A stretch of 7,850 nt of DNA, taken from assembly GCA_035560715.1 (NCBI GenBank), contig DATMYW010000054.1, forward strand, positions 1 through 7,850, written 5' to 3'. The notes under the pieces were generated by a model. That model was not told where the DNA came from. It ran no database searches and was given only the letters and a program-made list of their open reading frames with translations. The position numbers were made by a program, and so were the translations under genes. The DNA is from JAAXTX01 sp035560715 (GTDB taxonomy: Bacteria > Patescibacteriota > Minisyncoccia > Moranbacterales > UBA1568). Shown one piece after another: positions 1-5,978 of the stretch; within the stretch, counting starts at the first letter, position 1; each line of letters starts with the position of its first letter.

Positions 1-1733
1 CAGCAACCGATGAGGCGACCGTCTCCTACACGTCCGGAAACATCCTCAGTTTCGCAACCGATTCGACGACCAACGGCGATATCGCCTTCTTCACCGACGA
101 CCTCTATCTCGACAAGTCGACCGGAAATGTCGGTGTCGGGACGGCATCGCCTTCATACGCGTTGGATGTAAACGGAGCCGTCAGGACCGGATATCCGGGG
201 ACGGACGGACAGCTGCGTATCTATTCGGAACAGGGGACGACGGACTACCAGGTCATCTTCAACCCCGCGGCGGCGATGACGCAGAATACGACCTATACCC
301 TCCCGGTCGATGACGGAGCCAGCGGACAGCAGTTGCAGACCGACGGGGCCGGGGTCCTGACCTGGGCAGCGGCAAGTTCGACACGCGAGACCAAGGTGAA
401 TATCGTGCCGTTCGGAAGCCCGTCGGCGGCATTGGACCAGTTGCTCTCGTCGAACGTCTACCGGTTCAACTACAAGCCGGGTATGGGAACGGGAGACAGT
501 GAGACGACCTATGTCGGTGTCATGGCGGATGAGTCTTCCTGGGCGATGCACTTCGGCGGAACCATCATCAACCCGGTCAACACGCTCGGGTATATGGTGC
601 TCGGTATCCAGGCGACGAATGAAAAGATCGATACGCTCAATCTGAAGACCGATGGGAGCGTCGCTTCCCTCAGTGGGCTGCAGGCGTCGGTCGACGATAA
701 CCTGCTTATGATCAGCGGGAAATTCGACGAACTCGATACGAACGATGCGTCGTTCGGTGAACGGCTTGCGGAAATCGACGGCGAGGAAGGCCGTCTGACC
801 ACGCTCGACGGGCGAGTGTTTTCGCTCGAGCAGGCCGTTGGAACGACGGCTTCCCTGCTGACGCACGAGACCCGGATCGCGCAGATCGAGTCTGAGATGA
901 CCACGCTCCGCGATGAGCATCTTGCCCTCTTGGACTTTTTCACGACTTTCAAACTCGGCGACGTCCTCATGAAGGACGCGGAGGGGGATGTCGACCTGCT
1001 CGGCGGATCGCTCACGCTCGGGACGCTGGTTGCCGACAAGCTTTGTCTTGAGGATGTCTGTGTGACGAAGACGCAGTTGCAGGGGATGCTCGATGCGACG
1101 GGCCAGGACTCCGTTTCTCAGGCTTCGACCGATCCGGCTGCCGATGGTGAGGTCGCCGGGGTGACGGTCGACTCTTCGGCATCAGCTTCCGACCCCGATA
1201 CATCGTTCAAGGCCTGGGCGGCAAATATCGACGAAGCATGGACGAAAGACTATCTCATGGTACTCGACGAGCATGCGTATTCGTCCGGCGCCGGGTCGGT
1301 CTCGGGTTATGCTGTCTCCTATGCTCTGGATCTTTCTGGTGCGACCCCGAAGGCGAAACTTACCGTGACCTTCGATCCGACGAACGGCCCTGCCGGTATA
1401 GATACGTTGACGACGATCCGTATTTTCGTCCCGGAGGGCGGCTGGCTTACCGCGATGAGCGGCAATGACGGAAATCCAGAGTTTCCGCCTATCTTCCGCG
1501 GCAAGAAGTCGTTCGCGATTCCGGTCCGCATCTCACCTTCGACCGGTCATAAGGTGATGGTCGAATATACGCTTCCAGTCTCCGTGACCGCTGATCCGTA
1601 CGACCTGAAACTGCAGATGCAGACGGGGACCGGAGCCGTGCCGGTGACGTTCTCGATTACGGAGGCGGACGGTACGAAGACGGAAAAAAACATTACGCTT
1701 GATGCGGATGCTCCATTTTACACCCTGCCGTAA
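1..1733 (+). CDS. Large surface/fibre-like protein with S74-type chaperone region, 5' partial
   Basis: The 5' end lies outside the window; the frame is open from base 3 and gives 576 visible residues. A TTG at 162 is not a believable start because the frame continues upstream through a fibre-type motif, GNVGVGTASPSYALDVNG (about 123-176), common in tail-fibre-like proteins. Bases about 375-640 resemble the S74 (endosialidase intramolecular chaperone) region: STRETKVNIVPF, then ALDQLLSSNVYRFNYKPG, YVGVMADE and LGYMVLGIQATNEKID. A heptad-rich, probably coiled-coil stretch follows to about 955. A short segment with KLCLEDVC and VTKTQL (about 1038-1085) resembles a module I associate with Patescibacteria surface proteins. 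After an acidic Ser/Asp/Ala linker comes a beta-rich C-terminal region (about 1210-1730) that I do not recognise. No C-terminal membrane helix or LPxTG motif is visible. It is probably a trimeric cell-surface fibre or adhesin; a prophage tail fibre is less likely, since no phage genes are nearby. Ligand and anchoring are unknown. Confidence 0.8.
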   Translation, partial: ATDEATVSYTSGNILSFATDSTTNGDIAFFTDDLYLDKSTGNVGVGTASPSYALDVNGAVRTGYPGTDGQLRIYSEQGTTDYQVIFNPAAAMTQNTTYTLPVDDGASGQQLQTDGAGVLTWAAASSTRETKVNIVPFGSPSAALDQLLSSNVYRFNYKPGMGTGDSETTYVGVMADESSWAMHFGGTIINPVNTLGYMVLGIQATNEKIDTLNLKTDGSVASLSGLQASVDDNLLMISGKFDELDTNDASFGERLAEIDGEEGRLTTLDGRVFSLEQAVGTTASLLTHETRIAQIESEMTTLRDEHLALLDFFTTFKLGDVLMKDAEGDVDLLGGSLTLGTLVADKLCLEDVCVTKTQLQGMLDATGQDSVSQASTDPAADGEVAGVTVDSSASASDPDTSFKAWAANIDEAWTKDYLMVLDEHAYSSGAGSVSGYAVSYALDLSGATPKAKLTVTFDPTNGPAGIDTLTTIRIFVPEGGWLTAMSGNDGNPEFPPIFRGKKSFAIPVRISPSTGHKVMVEYTLPVSVTADPYDLKLQMQTGTGAVPVTFSITEADGTKTEKNITLDADAPFYTLP

Positions 1734-1746
1734 CGGAAGGGGGCTC

Positions 1747-1956
1747 ATGAATGCTGGAAATGACGTGTCGGTCGATCCGAAACGGACCCGGGAAGAATTC
1801 CGAAATGTCGAACCGTTCACCGGACCATTGGACGATAGTGAAAACTTCTCTTTGCCGAGTCGTATTACGGGAAAAGGGTTGAGAATGGCAGTTTTCTTCG
1901 GATCGAGGAGCGTATCGTGGAGACTGGTTTTCGAAGACGGAAACATATTTGCGTGA
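1747..1956 (+). CDS. Possible small hypothetical ORF (69 codons)
   Basis: This ATG-started frame begins 13 bases after the stop of the surface-protein gene and has a purine-rich AAGGGGG at 1737-1743, a reasonable Shine-Dalgarno site. The product would begin MNAGNDVSVDPKRTREEF and end VFEDGNIFA. It has no membrane segment, no motif I recognise and mixed composition. The frame is also open upstream into the preceding gene, and the rest of this gap looks non-coding, so chance is a fair explanation. The ribosome binding site is the only positive evidence for it. No function is proposed. Confidence 0.22.
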   Translation: MNAGNDVSVDPKRTREEFRNVEPFTGPLDDSENFSLPSRITGKGLRMAVFFGSRSVSWRLVFEDGNIFA

Positions 1957-1986
1957 TCGAATGCGGGGCAATTCCGATCGTGCAGG

Positions 1987-2013
1987 ATTCGGCCGTATGG
2001 CCGATTATTTTCT
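1987..2013 (+). terminator. Hairpin with T-rich tail before the adaptor gene (terminator or attenuator)
   Basis: TCGGCC at 1989-1994 pairs perfectly with GGCCGA at 1999-2004 around a four-base GTAT loop, and TTATTTTCT follows at once. This is the shape of a short intrinsic terminator. It sits only about 10 bases before the adaptor's ribosome binding site, so it could end transcription from the upstream gene or attenuate entry into the exporter operon. The stem is only 6 bp, which limits confidence. Confidence 0.4.
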
Positions 2014-2026
2014 GAAAAGGAATATG
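2012..2026 (+). promoter_or_regulatory. Ribosome binding site deciding the adaptor start
   Basis: A purine-rich GAAAAGGAAT (about 2014-2023) directly precedes the ATG at 2024. The spacing from AGG is short, about 3 bases, but no comparable site precedes the alternative starts at 1949, 1961 or 1997. This supports the 393-residue form. Confidence 0.45.
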
Positions 2027-3205
2027 AAACTGAAACTTTCGAAGTGGCAGATCGCGCTTGGCGTCATCATATTGGCCGGGGGCTGCTATTATTGGTATGC
2101 CAAGGCGAATTCCGCGAGTACCCAGATACAGTATGTCACGACCGATGTGGAAAAGGGGATCTTGACCACGTCCGTCTCGGGAAGCGGCAATATCGTCGTG
2201 GACCAGAGTGTGAACATCGATCCGACGATCACCGGTGCCGTGTCAGACCTGTCGGTTTCCGTGGGTGACAAGGTGAAGAAGGGACAGATACTGTTTACGA
2301 TCGTGAACGATCAGCTTGGCGTGAGTTCGTCCCAGGCGGAGACCTCGTATTCGCAGGCTCAGAACGCGCTTGTGACGGCGATGATCAATTGGAACCAGGC
2401 CAAAGCCACGTATGCCGCGGACAAGAAGGATGGCGCCAATGTGAGCGCTAGGCAGGAAGCTATCGATAAGGAGAAGGCCGACGCGGCGGAGGCTGCCATC
2501 GCGACCGCGCAACAGGCTCTTTCGGCGGCCGAACTCGGTCTGCAGTACCAGAAGCAGAACGCAGGAAAACGGACGGTCGTCGCGCCCTTGGATGGAACGG
2601 TCAATGCGGTCAATATCAAGAACGGCGACGATCTGAGTAAGCTTTCGTCCGGCAGTTCACGCACGGTACCGATCATCATCGGCGATCTGAATACCATGGA
2701 GGCGGAGGTTCAGATAAACGAGGTGGACATCTCCGACGTCGCGATCGGGCAGAAGGTCGCGATGACGTTTACGGCGATCGACGGCCTGAGTGTCACGGGC
2801 AAGGTCGTGGCGATGGATTCCCTCGGTACGGTGACGCAGGGTGTTGTCACGTATGACGCGAAGATCAGTCTCGACACGCTTGATCCGAGGATCAAACCCG
2901 GCATGAGCGTGTCCGCGTCCATTATCACTGGTGTGAAACAGGACGTGATCATCGTCCCGAACAGTGCCATCAAGAAACAAGGGGACACGACGTATGTGCA
3001 GGTGCTCGACTCGGGAAAGAATCCGGTTCAGACGGACGTGACGGTCGGTGTCGCGAATAACGCTGAAACGGAAATCGCAAGCGGTCTCAGCGTGGGCGAC
3101 AAGGTGGTGACGAAGACCGTCAGCGCGAAAACGACCTCGAACTCGACGAGTTCATCGAGCAGTCGCTCAAATTCGGTCAGGATGCCCGGAGGTCCCGGAT
3201 TCTGA
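2024..3205 (+). CDS. MacA/HlyD-type membrane fusion (periplasmic adaptor-like) protein
   Basis: This 393-residue adaptor would link an ABC exporter to its substrate outside the membrane. The ATG at 2024 is preferred: AAAAGG stands just before it, though closely spaced, and the protein then begins MKLKLSKWQ followed by one hydrophobic segment (about residues 8-26). In-frame starts further upstream (TTG 1949, ATG 1961, ATG 1997) would add a non-hydrophobic extension, and ATG 1997 lies in a hairpin loop. Domains in order: first half of a lipoyl-like barrel (about 63-95, with GAVSDLSVSVGDKVKKGQ), an Ala/Gln-rich helical hairpin (98-180), second lipoyl half (182-205, VVAPLDGTVNAV), beta-barrel (220-305), membrane-proximal domain (306-365, VIIVPNSAIKKQG), then a Ser/Thr-rich tail ending GGPGF. 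The order and length fit MacA-like proteins. LAGGC at residues 17-21 is only a weak lipobox, so an uncleaved N-terminal anchor is more likely. It is the first gene of the exporter operon; its substrate cannot be told. Confidence 0.9.
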   Translation: MKLKLSKWQIALGVIILAGGCYYWYAKANSASTQIQYVTTDVEKGILTTSVSGSGNIVVDQSVNIDPTITGAVSDLSVSVGDKVKKGQILFTIVNDQLGVSSSQAETSYSQAQNALVTAMINWNQAKATYAADKKDGANVSARQEAIDKEKADAAEAAIATAQQALSAAELGLQYQKQNAGKRTVVAPLDGTVNAVNIKNGDDLSKLSSGSSRTVPIIIGDLNTMEAEVQINEVDISDVAIGQKVAMTFTAIDGLSVTGKVVAMDSLGTVTQGVVTYDAKISLDTLDPRIKPGMSVSASIITGVKQDVIIVPNSAIKKQGDTTYVQVLDSGKNPVQTDVTVGVANNAETEIASGLSVGDKVVTKTVSAKTTSNSTSSSSSRSNSVRMPGGPGF

Positions 3206-3250
3206 TCATTTGGCCGGTCGCGAGGTCCACTTTTCTTTTCGAACCGCCGT

Positions 3251-3943
3251 ATGATCGAATGTACGAATATCAGCAAGACGTATGTCAGTGGAGACGTCGA
3301 GACGCATGCCCTGCGCGGCGTCAATTTCCGCATAGACAAGGGAGAATTTGTCGCGATCATCGGCCCCTCCGGTTCCGGGAAGTCGACCCTGATGCATATC
3401 CTCGGAGCACTCGATGTCCCGACCTCGGGAACGTACATTCTCGACGGACAGGAAGTGTCGAAGCTCGATGATGACGAACTGTCGGCTCTTCGTCGCGAAA
3501 GGATCGGTTTCGTGTTTCAGTCATTCAACCTGTTGCCGCGGACGACCGTCCTGCGCAATGTCATGCTGCCGCTTCTCTATACCGACACGACCGACAGGGA
3601 ACGCGAAGAGCGGGCGCGGCGGTGTCTCGCGTGTGCCGGGATGGAGGAAAACAAGTTCATGAACCTCTCAAACCAGCTTTCGGGCGGTCAGATGCAGCGC
3701 GTCGCCATCGCCCGCTCGCTTATCAATAACCCCGCGATCATCCTCGCAGACGAGCCGACCGGCAATCTCGACACGAAGACGAGTGCCGTCGTGATGGATA
3801 CCTTCCGGAAATTGCACCGTACGGGGCATACTATCGTGATCATCACGCACGAACCAGAGGTCGCGGCCTATGCCGACCGCATCATTACGGTTCGCGACGG
3901 CATTATCGAGAAGGACGTGCGGAACGGACACGGGACATCCTGA
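3251..3943 (+). CDS. ABC transporter ATP-binding protein, MacB/LolD type
   Basis: This 230-residue nucleotide-binding subunit would power the neighbouring permease on the cytoplasmic face of the membrane. All the ABC motifs are intact: Walker A GPSGSGKST (residues 38-46), Q-loop Gln90 in FVFQSFNLLP, signature LSGGQ (143-147), Walker B IILADE (163-168) with catalytic Glu168, D-loop NLD (172-174) and switch His200 in ITHE. The sequence around the Q-loop and the length match the MacB/LolD/FtsE-like group of mechanotransmission exporters. It starts 45 bases after the adaptor gene and its stop lies 11 bases before the permease ATG, so the three genes are almost certainly co-transcribed. No clear Shine-Dalgarno sequence precedes the ATG, which suggests translational coupling or SD-independent initiation. 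The family is firm; the cargo is unknown. Confidence 0.95.
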   Translation: MIECTNISKTYVSGDVETHALRGVNFRIDKGEFVAIIGPSGSGKSTLMHILGALDVPTSGTYILDGQEVSKLDDDELSALRRERIGFVFQSFNLLPRTTVLRNVMLPLLYTDTTDREREERARRCLACAGMEENKFMNLSNQLSGGQMQRVAIARSLINNPAIILADEPTGNLDTKTSAVVMDTFRKLHRTGHTIVIITHEPEVAAYADRIITVRDGIIEKDVRNGHGTS

Positions 3944-3954
3944 CACATATTGTT

Positions 3955-5172
3955 ATGGTCGCTATCGATCTCCTGAAAGAAACGACGGCATCGCTCTCGG
4001 GTAACAAGATCCGTTCCGGATTGACGATTCTGGGAATCGTCATCGGGATCGCGTCCGTCATCACCATGGTCGCGATCGGGCAGGGTGCGCAGAGTTCGAT
4101 TTCGGAGCGTATCCAGTCGATCGGTTCCAATCTGATCATTGTCTCACCGGGCGCGCAGCGCACCGGCGGAGTCAGTGCGGGCCAGGGGAGTTCTCAGACG
4201 CTGACCCTGGGCGATGCCGATGCGATCGGGAACGGAGTGCAAGATATCGCGGGTGTCGCGCCCGAGGATACGCACCGGTATCAGGTGACGGCGAAGGGGA
4301 ATAATACCAATACCCAGGTCATCGGAACGGTACCGTCTTATACGGACGTGAGGAACGTAGCCGTCGATTCCGGAAATTTCATCACGGAATATCAGCGGCA
4401 GACGTCCGCGAAGGTAGCGGTGATCGGTCCGTCGGCCCGTGACGAACTGTTCGGGCCGGATGCCGATCCGGTCGGGCAGACGATCCGGATCAAGAATATC
4501 GATTTTCAGGTGATCGGCATGACCGTTTCGAAGGGCGGGACTGGCTTCAACAACGCCGACGACGCGATCTACGTGCCGATCACGACCGAGCAGCACTACC
4601 TCTCAGGCGATACGTACCTGACGTCGGTGAGCGTGTCCGCGCGGGATTCGAATATCATCCCGACCGTTCAGCAGGACATCACCGACCTTCTGCTCTCGCG
4701 GCATGGCGCCTCGGATTCGGCGTCGGCGGACTTCAGTATCATCAATCAGGCCGATATCATCGCGACGGCCTCGAGCGTCACGAGCACGTTCACGATGCTC
4801 CTGGCTTCGATCGCCGGCATCTCGCTTCTCGTCGGCGGTATCGGCATCATGAACATGATGCTCACTACCGTGACCGAACGTACGCACGAAATCGGCTTGC
4901 GCAAGGCCGTCGGGATCCGCAAGATTCACATCAACCTGCAGTTCCTGATGGAGGCGGTGATGCTCACCTTTTTCGGCGGCGTGACAGGCATCGTTCTCGG
5001 ATGGGGAACCTCACTCCTGGTATCGCATTTCGCGAGCCTGACGACACAGGTCTCGACGTCCTCGATCCTGCTCGCGTTCGGGGTGTCCGCAGCCGTCGGG
5101 ATCGTGTTCGGATTCTACCCGGCCCGTCGCGCGGCGAATTTGTCGCCGATGGAGGCGCTCAGGTATGAGTGA
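3955..5172 (+). CDS. MacB/FtsX-type ABC transporter permease
   Basis: This 405-residue permease has the standard four-helix MacB layout. Helix 1 is at about residues 21-42 after the amphipathic LSGNKIRSGLTILGI motif. A large extracytoplasmic MacB-type domain (about 43-275) follows, containing IGSNLIIVSPG, VAVIGPSARDELFG and DAIYVPI. Helices 2-4 lie at about 280-303, 330-355 and 369-389. GGIGIMNMMLTTVTERTHEI, with GLRKAVG just after it, is the cytoplasmic coupling region contacting the ATPase. The C-terminus FGFYPARRAANLSPMEALRY is typical of the family. In E. coli MacB the ATPase and permease are one polypeptide; here they are separate, as in many Gram-positive and candidate-phylum systems. 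These permeases do not form a transmembrane channel; they pass ATPase motion to the adaptor and the substrate-binding outer domain. Substrates of relatives include peptides, antibiotics and lipoproteins, and none can be chosen here. No strong ribosome binding site is visible. Confidence 0.94.
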   Translation: MVAIDLLKETTASLSGNKIRSGLTILGIVIGIASVITMVAIGQGAQSSISERIQSIGSNLIIVSPGAQRTGGVSAGQGSSQTLTLGDADAIGNGVQDIAGVAPEDTHRYQVTAKGNNTNTQVIGTVPSYTDVRNVAVDSGNFITEYQRQTSAKVAVIGPSARDELFGPDADPVGQTIRIKNIDFQVIGMTVSKGGTGFNNADDAIYVPITTEQHYLSGDTYLTSVSVSARDSNIIPTVQQDITDLLLSRHGASDSASADFSIINQADIIATASSVTSTFTMLLASIAGISLLVGGIGIMNMMLTTVTERTHEIGLRKAVGIRKIHINLQFLMEAVMLTFFGGVTGIVLGWGTSLLVSHFASLTTQVSTSSILLAFGVSAAVGIVFGFYPARRAANLSPMEALRYE

Positions 5173-5188
5173 TCGGATAACAGATCAC
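5169..5188 (+). repeat. Short inverted repeat overlapping the permease stop codon
   Basis: GTGATC at 5169-5174 is complementary to GATCAC at 5183-5188 around an eight-base loop. The TGA stop at 5170-5172 lies inside the left arm. No T-run follows, so it is not a canonical terminator. It may be a weak RNA stem protecting the operon end, an operator-like site, or chance. Confidence 0.3.
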
Positions 5189-5274
5189 AGAGAGTGGAGA
5201 ACAGCGGACAAAGGGAACGGGAGCGTTATTTGGTTCACGGATGAGTGAGTTAACGGGTCGTTGGTGTGGCAGGA

Positions 5275-5298
5275 AATTTCGAATTTTGAATTTCGAAA
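5275..5298. repeat. AT-rich element with two AATTTCGAA copies
   Basis: AATTTCGAA occurs at 5275-5283 and again at 5289-5297, a 14-base period. Each copy contains the perfect palindrome TTCGAA, and TTTCGAA at 5277-5283 can also pair with TTCGAAA at 5292-5298 around an eight-base loop. The element is much richer in AT than the genes on either side and lies about 80 bases before the DUF5666-like gene. It could be a dimeric regulator's operator or a relic of an intergenic repeat family. Confidence 0.5.
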
Positions 5299-5375
5299 CC
5301 GGGAACGGAAAGAAAAAATGCCGACAACGTATCGCGGAGTGAAACCCGGGATAAACTGTTCGAATAAGCAAATGT

Positions 5376-5828
5376 ATGGATAAGAAGCACAAGATCGCGA
5401 TGATTATTTTGGTAATCGCTATCGGCGCCGGTTCGTTTTTCGGCGGCATGAAGTACGACCAGAGTCAGCGCGTGAGCCAGTTTGCGACTCGGGGCCCAGG
5501 ACAGGGCCCGGGTCGTTCCGGAATTGCCACGGAGCGCGGTGCCGGAACGGACAGAACTCCGAATGGCGGCTTTGGCGATTTTGCAGGCGGTCAGGTGACG
5601 GCCAAAGATGATTCGAGCGTTACGATCAAAGCGCGCTCCGGAAGTTCGCGGATCGTATTTTTCTCCGGTTCGACCGCTGTCGACCGATCGGAGCCTGGTT
5701 CGGCGTCCGATCTCGCCGTCGGACAGCAGGTCAGGGTGAGCGGCAAGAACAATCCTGACGGGTCGATTACGGCGACGTCGATCCAGATAAATTCAGATTT
5801 TTCGCGGGATCAGGACCCGAGTCAGTAA
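5376..5828 (+). CDS. Membrane-anchored DUF5666-like protein
   Basis: This 150-residue protein has one N-terminal membrane helix (about residues 7-24, after a basic MDKKHK start), then a low-complexity Gly/Pro/Arg/Gln linker (38-70, GPGQGPGR) and a small all-beta domain (71-138). That domain has the pattern of DUF5666-type OB-like folds: GGQVTAKDDSSVTIKARSG, then SRIVFFSGSTAV, DLAVGQQVRVSG and GSITATSIQI. The domain would face outside the cell. Such domains have no settled biochemical role. The gene follows the exporter operon after 203 bases in the same direction, and I recall similar proteins beside adaptor genes in Patescibacteria, so an accessory role in export is a reasonable inference. 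The ATG at 5376 is the only start that places the helix at the N-terminus. An ATG four bases earlier is out of frame and stops after three codons. No good Shine-Dalgarno site is seen. Confidence 0.78.
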   Translation: MDKKHKIAMIILVIAIGAGSFFGGMKYDQSQRVSQFATRGPGQGPGRSGIATERGAGTDRTPNGGFGDFAGGQVTAKDDSSVTIKARSGSSRIVFFSGSTAVDRSEPGSASDLAVGQQVRVSGKNNPDGSITATSIQINSDFSRDQDPSQ

Positions 5829-5871
5829 CGGAGAAGAGGATTTCTACGAAAAGGATGTCGGTCGGATACGG

Positions 5872-5910
5872 GGAGCTGTGGCCTGTACGGTTCCAGCTCC
5901 TTCTTCGATC
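5872..5910 (+). terminator. Possible weak terminator hairpin after the DUF5666-like gene
   Basis: GGAGCTG at 5872-5878 pairs perfectly with CAGCTCC at 5894-5900, leaving a 15-base loop. A pyrimidine-rich TTCTTCGATCCTTT follows instead of a clean T-run. The position, between a stop codon and a promoter, suits a terminator, but the large loop and broken tail make it weak. Confidence 0.4.
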
Positions 5911-5919
5911 CTTTGATGC

Positions 5920-5948
5920 GTGAAACCGTGGCCGTTCCGTGATATACT
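5920..5948 (+). promoter_or_regulatory. Extended -10 promoter for pilB
   Basis: TATACT at 5943-5948 is preceded by TGA (5940-5942), giving the TGN extended -10 form. A partial -35 match, GTGAAA (4 of 6 against TTGACA), sits at 5920-5925 with a 17-base spacer. Transcription would start near 5954-5956, leaving a leader of about 25 bases before pilB. Confidence 0.6.
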
Positions 5949-5978
5949 GGAAGGGAGAAATGGAAATCAACATGAACT

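Larger units (their letters stand above)
1734..2023. other. Intergenic region between surface-protein gene and exporter operon
   Basis: This 290-base gap contains the weak 69-codon ORF at 1747 and a hairpin at 1989-2004. I looked for -35/-10 pairs and found nothing convincing: TTGGAC at 1828 and TTGAGA at 1879 have no matching -10 box at suitable spacing. The exporter promoter is therefore either non-canonical or further upstream. No tRNA or other RNA gene is apparent. Confidence 0.5.

Noticed and set aside
153..920. A 255-codon minus-strand frame across the surface-protein gene
   Set aside because: Same cause: antisense shadow of a convincing + strand gene, with Arg-rich low-information product.
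1..1733. Prophage or tail-fibre origin of the first gene
   Set aside because: S74-like regions are phage-associated, but no other phage gene, integrase or attachment site is visible, and the composition matches the neighbouring housekeeping-type genes.
1693..1971. Minus-strand frames covering the 1734-2023 gap (one at 1693-1971, another at 1533-1946)
   Set aside because: They overlap each other and run into the surface-protein gene. Neither has a ribosome binding site or a recognisable motif.
2024..2100. Lipoprotein signal for the adaptor (LAGGC)
   Set aside because: The residue three before Cys is Ala rather than the usual Leu/Val/Ile, and an uncleaved membrane anchor fits this adaptor family equally well.
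5159..5449. A 96-codon minus-strand frame spanning the gap before the DUF5666-like gene
   Set aside because: It overlaps the ends of two convincing genes. Its hydrophobic stretch is mostly the reverse of the real membrane helix codons, and no start signal was seen.
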